Source: an uncultured Bacteroidales bacterium (GTDB taxonomy: Bacteria > Bacteroidota > Bacteroidia > Bacteroidales > WCHB1-69). From it: a stretch of 31,301 bases of DNA. Within the stretch, counting starts at the first letter, position 1. Each line of letters begins with the position of its first letter. The stretch is taken from NCBI GenBank assembly GCA_946407715.1, contig CAMJPH010000023.1, positions 1-31,301 of the forward strand, read 5' to 3'. The position numbers were made by a program, and so were the translations under genes. Shown here piece after piece: positions 1-8,234 of this stretch. The notes under the pieces were generated by a model that was given only the letters and a program-made list of their open reading frames with translations, ran no database searches and was not told where the DNA came from.

Positions 1-2
1 AG

Positions 3-407
3 GGCAAACGGGTCGTGTTTTGCGACGACTCCATTGTGCGCGGCACGCAGTTGCGCGATAACGTGAAAAAGATGTACGAGTATGGTGCCAAGGAGGTTCA
101 CATCCGTATCAGCTGTCCGCCGTTGCTCTACGGTTGCGAGTTTCTTAATTTTTCGGCCTCCAAGACGGAGATGGAACTCATAACCCGCCGGGTTATTGAA
201 GAGTTGGAAGGCGACAGTCACAAGAACCTGCACCGCTACATGGACAGCACCACATCTGAATATGCCAATATGGTGGAAATCATCCGCAAGCATCTGGGTG
301 TCGATACCTTGAAATTCAACACGTTGGATACTATTACAAAAGCGATAGGATTGCCCAAGGAACGCATCTGTACGCATTGTTTCGATGGATCGTCATTTGG
401 ACTCTAA
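3..407 (+). CDS. purF: Amidophosphoribosyltransferase, C-terminal part (5' end outside window)
   Basis: The reading frame is open from the window edge, so only the last ~135 residues are visible. PurF transfers the glutamine amide nitrogen to PRPP in the first committed step of purine synthesis, in the cytoplasm. The PRPP-binding loop of type I phosphoribosyltransferases is clear (VVFCDDSIVRGTQ, near the start of the visible part), followed by a segment with SCPPLLYGC and FSASK that matches the region after the loop in PurF. The protein ends in CTHCFDGSSFGL, a cysteine-containing tail I associate with a PurF variant in Bacteroidota. The N-terminal Ntn glutaminase domain cannot be checked. A palindromic repeat follows the stop codon and could act as a terminator. 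Identity is quite secure; the start is outside the window. Confidence 0.85.
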   Translation, partial: GKRVVFCDDSIVRGTQLRDNVKKMYEYGAKEVHIRISCPPLLYGCEFLNFSASKTEMELITRRVIEELEGDSHKNLHRYMDSTTSEYANMVEIIRKHLGVDTLKFNTLDTITKAIGLPKERICTHCFDGSSFGL

Positions 408-413
408 ATTCTT

Positions 414-458
414 GTAGAGACGTTTCAGGAAAAGAGACGTTTCAGGAAACGTCTCTAC
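414..458. repeat. Palindromic repeat, copy 1, with duplicated left arm
   Basis: An inverted repeat with arms AGAGACGTTTC and GAAACGTCTCT lies between purF and pcm, 6 bases after the purF stop. The left arm is present twice in direct order (414-432 and 433-446), so the copy is longer than the others in the window. A transcript in either direction would form a strong hairpin. It belongs to the same family as the copies at 8338, 14253, 14315 and 22188. Confidence 0.9.
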
Positions 459-486
459 AGCAGCAAAATCAGAATAAAACTGGATT

Positions 487-1134
487 ATGGCAACAGAAAA
501 CTACCTCCTGCTCGGACAAAAGAAACGAATGATTGAAGGCCTTCGGGAGAAGGGCATCACAGACGAGAACGTGCTTGCTGCTTTCGACAAGATGGAGCGG
601 CATCTTTTTATAGAGTCGTTGCTTTGGCCTCGTGCTTATGAGGATGAGGCCTTGAAATTGGCCACCGACCAGACCATCTCGAAGCCATCCACGGTGGCGT
701 TCCAGTCGCAGCTGTTGGAGGTCAGCAAAGGGATGAAGGTTCTGGAAATCGGCACGGGTTCGGGGTTTCAGGCGGCTATTTTGTATGCCATGGGGGCAAG
801 GGTTTTCACGGTGGAGCGGCAGATCACACTGTTCAACCGCACCAGGCCGTTGCTGAGCAAGCTTGCGCCGACTGTCGTCACTCGCTATGGCGACGGGTTC
901 AAGGGATTCCCGCAGTTCGCCCCATACGATCGTGTGATAGTGACTTGCGGGGCGCCGAATATACCACAAGCCCTTTTGGATCAATTAGTTGTAGGTGGAA
1001 TTATGGTAATTCCCGTTGGGGAGGAGTCACAAGTCATGAAACGAATCGTGAAAATCAGCGATTCGGAATACGATGAGGAGGATTTCGGGGATTTCGTGTT
1101 TGTCCCGATGCTGAAGGAAAATGTCAGGAGATGA
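487..1134 (+). CDS. pcm: Protein-L-isoaspartate O-methyltransferase
   Basis: A 215-residue protein of the PCMT family, which methylates isoaspartyl residues in damaged proteins with S-adenosylmethionine as donor and so starts their repair. The SAM-binding motif I is VLEIGTGSGFQAAIL (residues 85-99), followed by the acidic ribose-binding segment VFTVERQ. The family's substrate-side motif upstream of it appears as QTISKPSTVAFQSQLL (62-77), and YDRVIVTCGAPNIP matches the conserved motif in the second half. Length is normal for the family. It starts at an ATG with no recognisable Shine-Dalgarno, as is common in Bacteroidota, and no TAnnTTTG element is visible upstream. It converges on the small lipoprotein gene with only 7 bases between the stop codons. 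Confidence 0.92.
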   Translation: MATENYLLLGQKKRMIEGLREKGITDENVLAAFDKMERHLFIESLLWPRAYEDEALKLATDQTISKPSTVAFQSQLLEVSKGMKVLEIGTGSGFQAAILYAMGARVFTVERQITLFNRTRPLLSKLAPTVVTRYGDGFKGFPQFAPYDRVIVTCGAPNIPQALLDQLVVGGIMVIPVGEESQVMKRIVKISDSEYDEEDFGDFVFVPMLKENVRR

Positions 1135-1141
1135 GCGGATA

Positions 1142-1543
1142 TTAATAAGTTAGCTCGTAAGTCCCATATTCTTTAAAACGTATCGTTTTAATGTATCTGT
1201 AGTCTCCGCCTGCGTTTATGGTGGCTATACCGTAGTCGAAATAGTCTTCGCCATGCAGCAGTGAACAGACGTAATCTGCGTCAATTTTTTTGATCTGTTC
1301 ATCACAGTATTGCCTTGCTTTCATGTCAGCCTCTGCTAATGACTTGCCCTCAAACGAGACTGTTTTGTTGTAGTCCACGTGGGTTTCAAAATAGGATTGC
1401 AGGTCTTCCCATTCAGAACCCTGTATGGTCCCGTATTGGTACCCCACGCAACCGATGGAATAATCGATAGTGAAAGTCTCGTGACGGCAGCTTCCCAGAA
1501 TCAAGGTAGCGCATGCTATAGCGAAAAGGATGATTTTTTTCAT
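1142..1543 (-). CDS. Small putative lipoprotein of unknown function
   Basis: A 133-residue protein that I do not recognise. It begins MKKIILFAIACATLILGSC, a signal peptide ending in a lipobox, so Cys19 is the likely lipidated residue and the mature protein should be membrane anchored at the cell envelope. The rest is soluble, without further membrane segments, with several Tyr and Asp residues and two further cysteines. It stands alone on the minus strand between two plus-strand genes and has its own -7 element at 1569-1576. Function cannot be inferred from context. Confidence 0.75.
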   Translation of the reverse strand: MKKIILFAIACATLILGSCRHETFTIDYSIGCVGYQYGTIQGSEWEDLQSYFETHVDYNKTVSFEGKSLAEADMKARQYCDEQIKKIDADYVCSLLHGEDYFDYGIATINAGGDYRYIKTIRFKEYGTYELTY

Positions 1544-1568
1544 AATCAGAGAATTTTAAAATAACTGG

Positions 1569-1576
1569 CAAAAATA
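1569..1576 (-). promoter_or_regulatory. Bacteroidetes-type -7 element for the small lipoprotein gene
   Basis: On the minus strand the sequence reads TATTTTTG, matching the TAnnTTTG consensus of Bacteroidetes primary sigma-factor promoters, 26 bases upstream of the start codon. No clear TTTG -33 partner at the usual spacing was seen. Confidence 0.5.
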
Positions 1577-1632
1577 ATTGTTTTTTACAGTATTTTTTTT
1601 TATTTTCAAAGATGTAATCAACATCTTTTTGT

Positions 1633-1640
1633 TACTTTTG
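1633..1640 (+). promoter_or_regulatory. Bacteroidetes-type -7 element for the nucleotidyltransferase gene
   Basis: TACTTTTG matches TAnnTTTG. The start codon at 1660 lies 20 bases downstream, leaving a leader of roughly a dozen bases. The -33 region is AT-rich but has no exact TTTG at the expected distance. Confidence 0.55.
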
Positions 1641-1659
1641 CACCCAAAAAAACGAAAGG

Positions 1660-2373
1660 ATGAAAATTACAGGATTTGTTTTTGCAGCGGGATTGGGTAC
1701 GCGGCTCTATCCCCTTACGGCCGAGAGGCCGAAAGCGTTGGTCAAATATCAAGGAAAATCCCTGTTGGACAATGCTTTAGACAAAATGATGGCTTGTGGT
1801 GTCGATGATGTCATTGTCAATGTGCATCATTTTCCGGACATGATTATGGAGGCTGTCGCCCGGCATTCTCTTGCTCGGAGAATCCATATTTCCGATGAGC
1901 GGGCATATCTACGGGACACTGCCGGCGGGTTGAAATTTGCTGAACCCTTTTGGCAGGAAAGTGACTTGCTTTTGTGTTACAATGTTGATATATTGTCCGA
2001 TATCGATCTGTCCAAGTTGATTGACTATCACATCTGTCATCATGCGGATGCCACATTGGCGGTTCGTAACAGACAGACGCAGAGATATTTTCTGTTCGGA
2101 GGTGAAGGGCGTGCGTTGTGCGGATGGGAGAACGTTCAGACAGGTGAAAAGATTGTGGCAAAAGAGTTGGGGGATCATATACGATTAGCCTTCAGTGGGA
2201 TACATGTTGTAAATACCGATTTCGCCCGCAGAATACCGTCCGTGGAAAAAAACTCGGTCACCCGTTTCTATCTTGATGAAGCTTCCGGACACAGGATTCT
2301 CGGCTATATTCACGATGAGGACACGTGGCAAGATGTGGGGAAATTTCAGGAGTTCCATAAATTCCTGTCATAG
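1660..2373 (+). CDS. Sugar-1-phosphate nucleotidyltransferase (NTP_transferase family, MurU/RmlA-like)
   Basis: A 237-residue protein with the nucleotide-binding signature of sugar-phosphate nucleotidyltransferases at its N terminus: FAAGLGTRLYPLT followed by RPKALV (residues 8-28). A metal-binding Asp is expected in the NVD segment at 108-110. The short length and the ending EDTWQDVGKFQEF resemble N-acetylmuramate-1-phosphate uridylyltransferase (MurU) and related enzymes without a C-terminal hexapeptide domain. The reaction would be NTP plus sugar-1-phosphate to NDP-sugar; the sugar cannot be read from sequence. An AmgK-like kinase, the usual partner of MurU in cell-wall recycling, is not adjacent. 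A purine-rich AAAGG directly abuts the ATG, too close for a normal ribosome-binding site. Confidence 0.82.
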   Translation: MKITGFVFAAGLGTRLYPLTAERPKALVKYQGKSLLDNALDKMMACGVDDVIVNVHHFPDMIMEAVARHSLARRIHISDERAYLRDTAGGLKFAEPFWQESDLLLCYNVDILSDIDLSKLIDYHICHHADATLAVRNRQTQRYFLFGGEGRALCGWENVQTGEKIVAKELGDHIRLAFSGIHVVNTDFARRIPSVEKNSVTRFYLDEASGHRILGYIHDEDTWQDVGKFQEFHKFLS

Positions 2374-2461
2374 GACACGTTAAGATGTCCGACAAAATGT
2401 TATATTCTTTTTTTTCAAAAAATCAATAGTCGAAAAAAAATTTTTTGAACTTTTTTTTTGT

Positions 2462-2469
2462 TAATTTTG
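2462..2469 (+). promoter_or_regulatory. Bacteroidetes-type -7 element for dnaA
   Basis: TAATTTTG matches TAnnTTTG and lies 84 bases upstream of the dnaA ATG, which implies a leader of about 80 bases. The whole gap 2374-2553 is AT-rich with A and T tracts. I saw no DnaA-box consensus in it. Confidence 0.55.
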
Positions 2470-2553
2470 CGCGTTGAAAAAATAGCAGAGAATGTTCCGC
2501 TAATACATTCATAGTAAGTATGATAAACTAAAATGAAATTTTAGAAACTGCAA

Positions 2554-4011
2554 ATGGAGAAAGAACTACCCTCATATACAACGGTTTGGAGCCAATGTCT
2601 GGAAATCATCAGGGACACGGTGTCACCTGAGGTGTATTCCACTATCTTTGAGCCGATAAATGCTGTGTCGTTGGAAAAAAAACAACTCACATTGGAGTTG
2701 CCGAGTTTGTGGTATAAGGAGATTTTGGAAGAACAGTATGTGGATTTGCTCCGCACTGCCATACGAAAGTTATTAGGTAATGATGCTAAGTTGCGATATA
2801 AGGTTTTGATGGAGCGTGGAAAGACACCTGAGGAGAATTCCACCGTCACCATTCCGTCCACATCGCGTAAAGCAGTGAAGAACCCGCTGATGATGCCTCC
2901 GTTGGATGTCAACAGCATGGATCGCAAGGACATTCCCGGCCCTTTTGTGGTGCCCGGGATCAAGAAGCAGCGCATTCCGTCGAACCTTTCTGAATCGCTG
3001 ACATTTGACAACTATGTGGTGGGTGACTGCAACCGTTTGGCATGTGCAGCTGGCATGTCAATTGCCAAAGCGCCTGGGCAAACGCCATTCAACCCGCTGT
3101 TCATATACTCCGATGTTGGTTTGGGAAAAACGCATCTGGTCAATGCCATCGGCATCCAGACTAAAATCAATTTCCCCGACAAAATTGTAATCTATGTCAG
3201 TGCGGACACATTCTATCAGCAGTATATGGAAGCAGTGAAAAGTGAAAATCTTAACGATTTCTACTGGTTCTATCAGGCTGTCGATATGCTCATCATTGAT
3301 GACATCCAGTTTATTTCCGGCAACAAAACGAAAACACAGGAGGCTTTTTTCCAGATTTTCAATCATCTGCACCAGATGAAGAAGCAGATTATCATGACCT
3401 CTGACAAGTCCCCGGTTGATATCACCGGTTTTGAGCCGCGTCTGCTGAACCGTTTCAAATGGGGATTGGCCACCGACCTGCAGGCACCCGATTTGGAAAC
3501 CCGTACCGCCATCATAACCAAGAAGTTGGAGAACAACGGCATTGAGTTTTCCAAGGAAGTGATTGATTATTTGGCACTGCGCATAACCGCCAACACACGC
3601 GAACTGGAGGGTGCTATGATTGCTATCCTTGCACAGGCCTCCCTCAATCACCGTGACATTACACTCGACCTCGCTCGCGAAATGGTGGACAAATATGTGA
3701 AATCAACTGCCAAGGAGATTTCCATCGAGTACATCCAGAAGATTGTGTGTGACTACTTTGGTATCTCTGTGGAGGCCATTAACGCCAAGACCCGTAAGCG
3801 CGAAATCGTACAGGTACGGCAGATAAGCATGTTTTTCGCAAAGAAATACACGCATCTGCCGCTTTCAGTCATCGGCGCCTACTGCGGCAACAAAGATCAC
3901 GCAACGGTCCTCCACGCTTGCCGCACGATCCGTAATCTCAGCGAGACAGACAAAAAGATGAAACAGTATATCTCGGATATTGACAAAAAGATGAAAATCG
4001 GAAATATTTAA
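2554..4011 (+). CDS. dnaA: Chromosomal replication initiator protein DnaA
   Basis: A 485-residue protein of normal DnaA length. Domain I is residues 1-~85 (the YTTVWSQCLEII region), followed by a low-complexity linker to ~145. The AAA+ ATPase domain follows: Walker A DVGLGKTH (187-194), Walker B LIIDD (246-250) and a sensor/arginine-finger region with PRLLNRFKWGL. The C-terminal DNA-binding domain contains the DnaA signature as GNKDHATVLHA (~445-455). DnaA binds DnaA boxes at the origin and opens the duplex for replication. It is followed by recJ on the same strand, 53 bases away, but recJ has its own -7 element. The adjacent gaps do not look like an origin. Identity is certain. Confidence 0.98.
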   Translation: MEKELPSYTTVWSQCLEIIRDTVSPEVYSTIFEPINAVSLEKKQLTLELPSLWYKEILEEQYVDLLRTAIRKLLGNDAKLRYKVLMERGKTPEENSTVTIPSTSRKAVKNPLMMPPLDVNSMDRKDIPGPFVVPGIKKQRIPSNLSESLTFDNYVVGDCNRLACAAGMSIAKAPGQTPFNPLFIYSDVGLGKTHLVNAIGIQTKINFPDKIVIYVSADTFYQQYMEAVKSENLNDFYWFYQAVDMLIIDDIQFISGNKTKTQEAFFQIFNHLHQMKKQIIMTSDKSPVDITGFEPRLLNRFKWGLATDLQAPDLETRTAIITKKLENNGIEFSKEVIDYLALRITANTRELEGAMIAILAQASLNHRDITLDLAREMVDKYVKSTAKEISIEYIQKIVCDYFGISVEAINAKTRKREIVQVRQISMFFAKKYTHLPLSVIGAYCGNKDHATVLHACRTIRNLSETDKKMKQYISDIDKKMKIGNI

Positions 4012-4031
4012 CAACGTAATGAAATAATCTA

Positions 4032-4039
4032 TATATTTG
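4032..4039 (+). promoter_or_regulatory. Bacteroidetes-type -7 element for recJ
   Basis: TATATTTG matches TAnnTTTG, 26 bases before the recJ ATG and 20 bases after the dnaA stop codon, so recJ can be transcribed independently of dnaA. Confidence 0.55.
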
Positions 4040-4064
4040 CAGCGGATTTTTTAAAATAGGTAAA

Positions 4065-5918
4065 ATGAAAAAACATTGGGTGAAAAGAGATCTTCCTGAC
4101 GAGGCGGTGGTCACGCAACTATGTGAGCATCTGCATCTTGAGCGACCGCTTGCCACTTTGTTGGCACAGCGCGGTATCTCAACTGTGCAGGATGCATGTG
4201 ATTTTTTTGAACCCAAGATTGAAAAATTGCACGACCCTTTCTTGATGAAAGACATGAACACTGCCGTGGAACGTTTGTCCAAGGCCATTATCCATGATGA
4301 GAAAATCATGGTTTATGGCGACTATGACGTGGACGGAACTTCCGCTGTCGCTCTGCTCTACTCTTTCTTGTGCAAAATCCACGGATCCGATGCCCACGAG
4401 TACGTCAAATACTATATCCCTGACCGCTATACGGAGGGCTACGGCATCACTGAAAAAGGTATTCAGTATTGCCGTGACAACGGTGTCAACTTGTTGATTT
4501 CCCTTGACTGCGGCATCAAGGCGAATGATATGGTGGATCTTGCAAACCAATACGGTATTGATGTCATCATCACCGACCACCATTTGGAAGGTGAAACCTT
4601 GCCCAATGCCGTTGCCATTCTTGACCCCAAGCGCAAGGACTGCACCTATCCGTACAAGGAACTGTCTGGTTGCGGCGTTGGATTCAAGTTAGTGCAAGGC
4701 TATTGTCAGCGAAACGGGCTCCCCGATGAACTTTGGCTGGAACGTATGGATTTGGTTGCTGTCAGTATTGCCTGCGATATTGTAGCCATCACAGGCGAGA
4801 ACCGCATCCTCGCCTATTTCGGGCTTGAGATGATTAACAAGATCCCGCGCATGGGCATCCGCTCCATCCTCGACCAAGCGGGAATAAAAATGAGAACATA
4901 TCCTCCTTTCAGCGAGGATACAATATTTACGAGGGTCATTTCCATATCGGATTTGGTGTTTTATGTCGGCCCCCGCATCAATGCCGCCGGCAGAATCAAG
5001 AGCGCAAAGGAGTCCGTCCGCCTGTTTATTGTGGAAGATGAAGACAAGTCCATGGAAATCAGCACTCGTATCAACAAGCAGAACAACGAGCGCAAGCAGA
5101 AGGACAAGAACGCCACGGAAGAGGCGATGGACATGATTCGGAACTCGCATGAGTTTGAGAACCGTAAGAGCATCGTCATATACAACCCGCAGTGGGAGAA
5201 AGGCATTATCGGCATCGTGGCCTCCCGATTGGTGGAGGAGTTCTATAAACCGACCATCGTTCTGATGAGTTCTGACGACGGGTTGATTACAGGTTCCGCC
5301 CGTTCCGTGAAGGAATTCAATATCTACGACGGCATCGATTCCTGCGCCGACCTGTTAGAACATTTCGGCGGGCATAAGTACGCAGCCGGTTTGACTATGA
5401 AACAGGAAAACCTGGAGGAGTTTTCCCAGCGGTTCGAGGAGTATGTAAAGGAAAATTTGGATGAGAAGGCTTACGAACCCGAAATCACCGTGGATATGAT
5501 GCTGAATCTTTCGGAAATCACTCCGCAGTTCCTGAAAAACCTGAAAAAGTTCGCGCCGTTCGGACCCGGCAACATGGAACCCGTTTTTGAAACGGATGGC
5601 GTTGTGGACGAAGGGAATGCCCGTATAGTTGGAGACAAGCACTTGAAGTGCAGGATATTAAGTCCTTACGAACGGGGAAACTCGATAGATAGCATCGCAT
5701 TCAACCAGAAAGCACTTCTTCCTGTCGTCAGTGATTCAAAACCTTTCAACGTACTATATCACGTGGAGGAGAATCGTTGGAACAACACGGTGACCACACA
5801 GCTGAATATCAAGGACATTGAACCGGCGGACAACAGTCTGCGGAGTAGGGTGGCGGATGCGCAGGATGATTATGCTTACCGTACCAGCAACGACAAGAAA
5901 GATTCCCGTTTGGCATAA
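4065..5918 (+). CDS. recJ: Single-stranded-DNA-specific 5'-3' exonuclease RecJ
   Basis: A 617-residue DHH-family phosphoesterase. RecJ degrades single-stranded DNA 5' to 3' in RecF-pathway recombination and mismatch repair. The DHH domain shows motif I as DYDVDGTSA (residues 86-94), SLDCG (146-150) and the family-defining DHH at 171-173. The DHHA1 domain contains GSARS and GGHKYAAG (~435-442), and the region after ~455 fits the C-terminal OB-like domain. Metal ligands in these motifs are intact. Length is slightly above the ~570 residues typical of RecJ, with a charged tail. A glycosyltransferase gene begins 26 bases after the stop, possibly cotranscribed. Confidence 0.96.
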   Translation: MKKHWVKRDLPDEAVVTQLCEHLHLERPLATLLAQRGISTVQDACDFFEPKIEKLHDPFLMKDMNTAVERLSKAIIHDEKIMVYGDYDVDGTSAVALLYSFLCKIHGSDAHEYVKYYIPDRYTEGYGITEKGIQYCRDNGVNLLISLDCGIKANDMVDLANQYGIDVIITDHHLEGETLPNAVAILDPKRKDCTYPYKELSGCGVGFKLVQGYCQRNGLPDELWLERMDLVAVSIACDIVAITGENRILAYFGLEMINKIPRMGIRSILDQAGIKMRTYPPFSEDTIFTRVISISDLVFYVGPRINAAGRIKSAKESVRLFIVEDEDKSMEISTRINKQNNERKQKDKNATEEAMDMIRNSHEFENRKSIVIYNPQWEKGIIGIVASRLVEEFYKPTIVLMSSDDGLITGSARSVKEFNIYDGIDSCADLLEHFGGHKYAAGLTMKQENLEEFSQRFEEYVKENLDEKAYEPEITVDMMLNLSEITPQFLKNLKKFAPFGPGNMEPVFETDGVVDEGNARIVGDKHLKCRILSPYERGNSIDSIAFNQKALLPVVSDSKPFNVLYHVEENRWNNTVTTQLNIKDIEPADNSLRSRVADAQDDYAYRTSNDKKDSRLA

Positions 5919-5944
5919 CACTGCCGTATTATCGTCTTGGTATC

Positions 5945-7069
5945 ATGAAAATTGCCGTTAACACACGTCTGCTGTTGAAAGACAGGTTGGAGGGTATCGG
6001 GCAGTTTACGTATGAAACATTGCGTAGGATTACAAAATTGCATCCCGAACATCAGTTTTTTTTTCTGTTTGACCGGAAATGTGATGAGTCTTTCCTTTTC
6101 AGTGATAACGTGACGCCTGTTGTCGCCCATCCGCAGGCTCGGCATCCTTATTTGTGGTATCTCTTTTTTGAATATGGTATTCCATTAGAAATCAGAAAGA
6201 TAAAAGCAGATTTGTTTTTGTCCACAGATGGTTGGATTCCGACCAAGTTGGATATTCCCATAGTGAATGTCATACACGATCTTAACTTTCTGCACCATCC
6301 GGAGTTTGTGCCGCCTGTTGTGCGTCGCTACTACGACCGTTTTTTTCCGAAGTTCGCCCGGAACGCCACACGTTTGGCAACAGTTTCCGAATACAGCCGT
6401 CAGGATATTATTCGTTCGTTCGGGATTTCCTCTGACAAGGTTGATGTCGTTTTTTCTGGAAATAATCCGGCATACAGGCCTCTTCCGGAAGAACAGCAGG
6501 GCGAGGTCAGGCGAAAATACACGGGAGGGAGTGCTTATTTCCTCTTTGTAGGGCTTATCCACAAACGCAAAAATCTGGACAATATTTTCAGGGCGTTTGA
6601 TATTTTTAAGGACAGAGGTTCAGATTCCACGAAGTTAGTGGTGGTGGGTGACAAAAAATGGTGGGCTGGAGAAATTGAGGATACGTATTTGAAGATGTCT
6701 CATCGCGATGATGTGCTTCTCCTTGGCCGCCAACCGTTGGATGTTGTCTGTGAGCTGACAGCCAGTGCCATCGCTATGGTTTACACATCTCTTTTTGAAG
6801 GTTTTGGACTACCCATTGTGGATTCATTCAACGCGCATGTTCCTATCCTCACATCCAATGTCACGGCCATGCCGGAGATTGCGGGCGATGCCGCCATTCT
6901 GGTGGATCCGAACAGCCCCGAACAGTTGGCCGAGGCTATGTGCAACCTGCATCAGGATAAAGACTTACGAAGCTCGTTGATAGAAAAGGAAATTGTCAGG
7001 AAAGGACTTTTCACCTGGGATCGTACAGCGGATTTGCTGTGGAATACGATAGAGAAAGTTTTGCCGTAA
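5945..7069 (+). CDS. Glycosyltransferase family 4 (GT-B fold)
   Basis: A 374-residue retaining glycosyltransferase of the 'group 1' type, probably acting at the cytoplasmic membrane in surface polysaccharide or LPS assembly. The N-terminal acceptor domain begins MKIAVNTRLL and carries the G-rich turn EGIGQFTYE. The C-terminal donor domain has FVGLIHKRKN, a basic donor-phosphate-binding segment, and the family motif FEGFGLPIVD. In that motif the second acidic residue of the E-x7-E pair is Asp293 instead of Glu (the first is Glu285), which still preserves the charge. SEYSRQDI in the middle is typical of the family. Donor and acceptor cannot be assigned. It is not in a polysaccharide cluster; the nearest related function is the O-antigen ligase-like gene ~12 kb away. 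Confidence 0.88.
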   Translation: MKIAVNTRLLLKDRLEGIGQFTYETLRRITKLHPEHQFFFLFDRKCDESFLFSDNVTPVVAHPQARHPYLWYLFFEYGIPLEIRKIKADLFLSTDGWIPTKLDIPIVNVIHDLNFLHHPEFVPPVVRRYYDRFFPKFARNATRLATVSEYSRQDIIRSFGISSDKVDVVFSGNNPAYRPLPEEQQGEVRRKYTGGSAYFLFVGLIHKRKNLDNIFRAFDIFKDRGSDSTKLVVVGDKKWWAGEIEDTYLKMSHRDDVLLLGRQPLDVVCELTASAIAMVYTSLFEGFGLPIVDSFNAHVPILTSNVTAMPEIAGDAAILVDPNSPEQLAEAMCNLHQDKDLRSSLIEKEIVRKGLFTWDRTADLLWNTIEKVLP

Positions 7070-7085
7070 TCCCTGTTTTACGAAC

Positions 7086-7116
7086 AAAAAAAAGCAGGGC
7101 TGAACCCTGCTTTTTT
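7086..7116. terminator. Bidirectional intrinsic terminator
   Basis: GCAGGG and CCCTGC form a G+C-rich stem with a short loop, flanked by an A-tract on the left and a T-tract on the right, so it works as a Rho-independent terminator in both directions. It sits 17 bases after the glycosyltransferase stop and 24 bases before the end of the convergent minus-strand gene. Confidence 0.9.
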
Positions 7117-7140
7117 CTATTTATTAATATTGGTCGCTGA

Positions 7141-8085
7141 TTAAAATTTGCTTTCGTTTTCAATCAGTTGCATGTTTTTCTTGTTGTATTTAAGAATCAG
7201 TGCAGATTCGATGAGCATACAGATAACCATGATTACGATGGCGACGACCACCATTGTGCTGTGGTTAGCTTTAACGTAGAGGGCTCCTTCACGGAAGAAC
7301 GTGCAGAACAGGATGTAATTCATGAGCCACACGCTGCACAGCAGGAATCCCCACCAAATGGACATATAGATGTTGGAGTTGTCCACTGTGTTTTCGTTTC
7401 TTTCGGTGGCACCGATGTTTTCAAGGGCGTAGTCGGTTTCATTCCACACTTCTTTGAAGAAAGAGAGCGGTTTTATGAGGTTGTAGAAAGGGACGAACCA
7501 GGCCACGTAAGACATCCAAGGTTTCATGCCGCTTTTCATCCATGGTGCGATGGCGTGCAGATTCTTGTTGTTTTTCGAACCCCAGACAGCGAAAAGGAAC
7601 GTTTTGAGAAGGAAAGCGACAATGGCCAGAGCGGCGATAACCCAGAATTTCTTCTTGGCGGCGGCGTTGTCGGCATTCAGATTCTCCCAGTTTTGAAGAG
7701 CCGGGGTGTATTCTTTTTCAAGCTCGGCCACACTGTTCCAATGTTCCTCTTGAAGTTTTTTCTTGTCGGCTAATGTCTGCTTGGTGACTTCGATGCTTTC
7801 GGCAAGGGCTTTTCTCTCATCTTTGTTGGCGGGAGCTTTTTGCTGCAGCGTGTCCAATTTGTACTGGTAGTAAGCCACTTCAGCGCTGTCTTGCCGCAAA
7901 GGGTGTTGTGCTGTGGCATACGCTTCGTACAAATCGTTGTAGTGTTTGCGCTCTTGGATGACCGCTCTGTTGGTCTTGTCGAATTTCATCAAAAAGAGCA
8001 TAGAGATGATGAAAAGAACAAGCACCACCACGTTGCAGAGCAGAATAAGTTTGCCCAAAGAAGTGTTATTTGTCAATTTTTTCAT
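7141..8085 (-). CDS. DUF4328-like membrane protein with N-terminal coiled coil
   Basis: A 314-residue integral membrane protein. A first hydrophobic segment (~12-32) is followed by a charged, probably coiled-coil region (~38-130) rich in Lys, Glu and Gln, then further hydrophobic segments at ~145-168, ~185-205, ~243-265 and ~275-298. The part from ~185 on, with WFVPFYNLIKP, KEVWNET and later SIWWGF, resembles DUF4328 proteins, whose function is unknown. The periplasmic or cytoplasmic side of the coiled coil cannot be decided. It is a single gene with its own -7 element at 8155-8162 and shares a terminator with the convergent glycosyltransferase. Confidence 0.72.
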   Translation of the reverse strand: MKKLTNNTSLGKLILLCNVVVLVLFIISMLFLMKFDKTNRAVIQERKHYNDLYEAYATAQHPLRQDSAEVAYYQYKLDTLQQKAPANKDERKALAESIEVTKQTLADKKKLQEEHWNSVAELEKEYTPALQNWENLNADNAAAKKKFWVIAALAIVAFLLKTFLFAVWGSKNNKNLHAIAPWMKSGMKPWMSYVAWFVPFYNLIKPLSFFKEVWNETDYALENIGATERNENTVDNSNIYMSIWWGFLLCSVWLMNYILFCTFFREGALYVKANHSTMVVVAIVIMVICMLIESALILKYNKKNMQLIENESKF

Positions 8086-8154
8086 ACTAAAAATTATTTT
8101 ATATTACTAATTTTCAAAGATTTAGGAAATCAATTTGCTACAAATTAAGCGTAG

Positions 8155-8162
8155 CAAAAGTA
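8155..8162 (-). promoter_or_regulatory. Bacteroidetes-type -7 element for the DUF4328-like gene
   Basis: Minus strand TACTTTTG matches TAnnTTTG, about 70 bases upstream of the start codon. It lies in the 149-base AT-rich gap 8086-8234, which holds nothing else that I can identify. Confidence 0.55.
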
Positions 8163-8234
8163 ATAAAAAAATCCATACCTTTATATCATGACGAAAAAAA
8201 ACAAATCACCAACTGTGTCTGGGCTGATTATCAG

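Noticed and set aside
2374..2553. AT-rich gap before dnaA as a possible replication origin
   Set aside because: A and T tracts are present but I saw no DnaA boxes. In many Bacteroidota the origin is not next to dnaA.
6555..6563. TTATCCACA, a perfect DnaA-box sequence
   Set aside because: It is single, lies inside the glycosyltransferase coding sequence, and there is no cluster of boxes or unwinding element near dnaA, so it is most likely chance.
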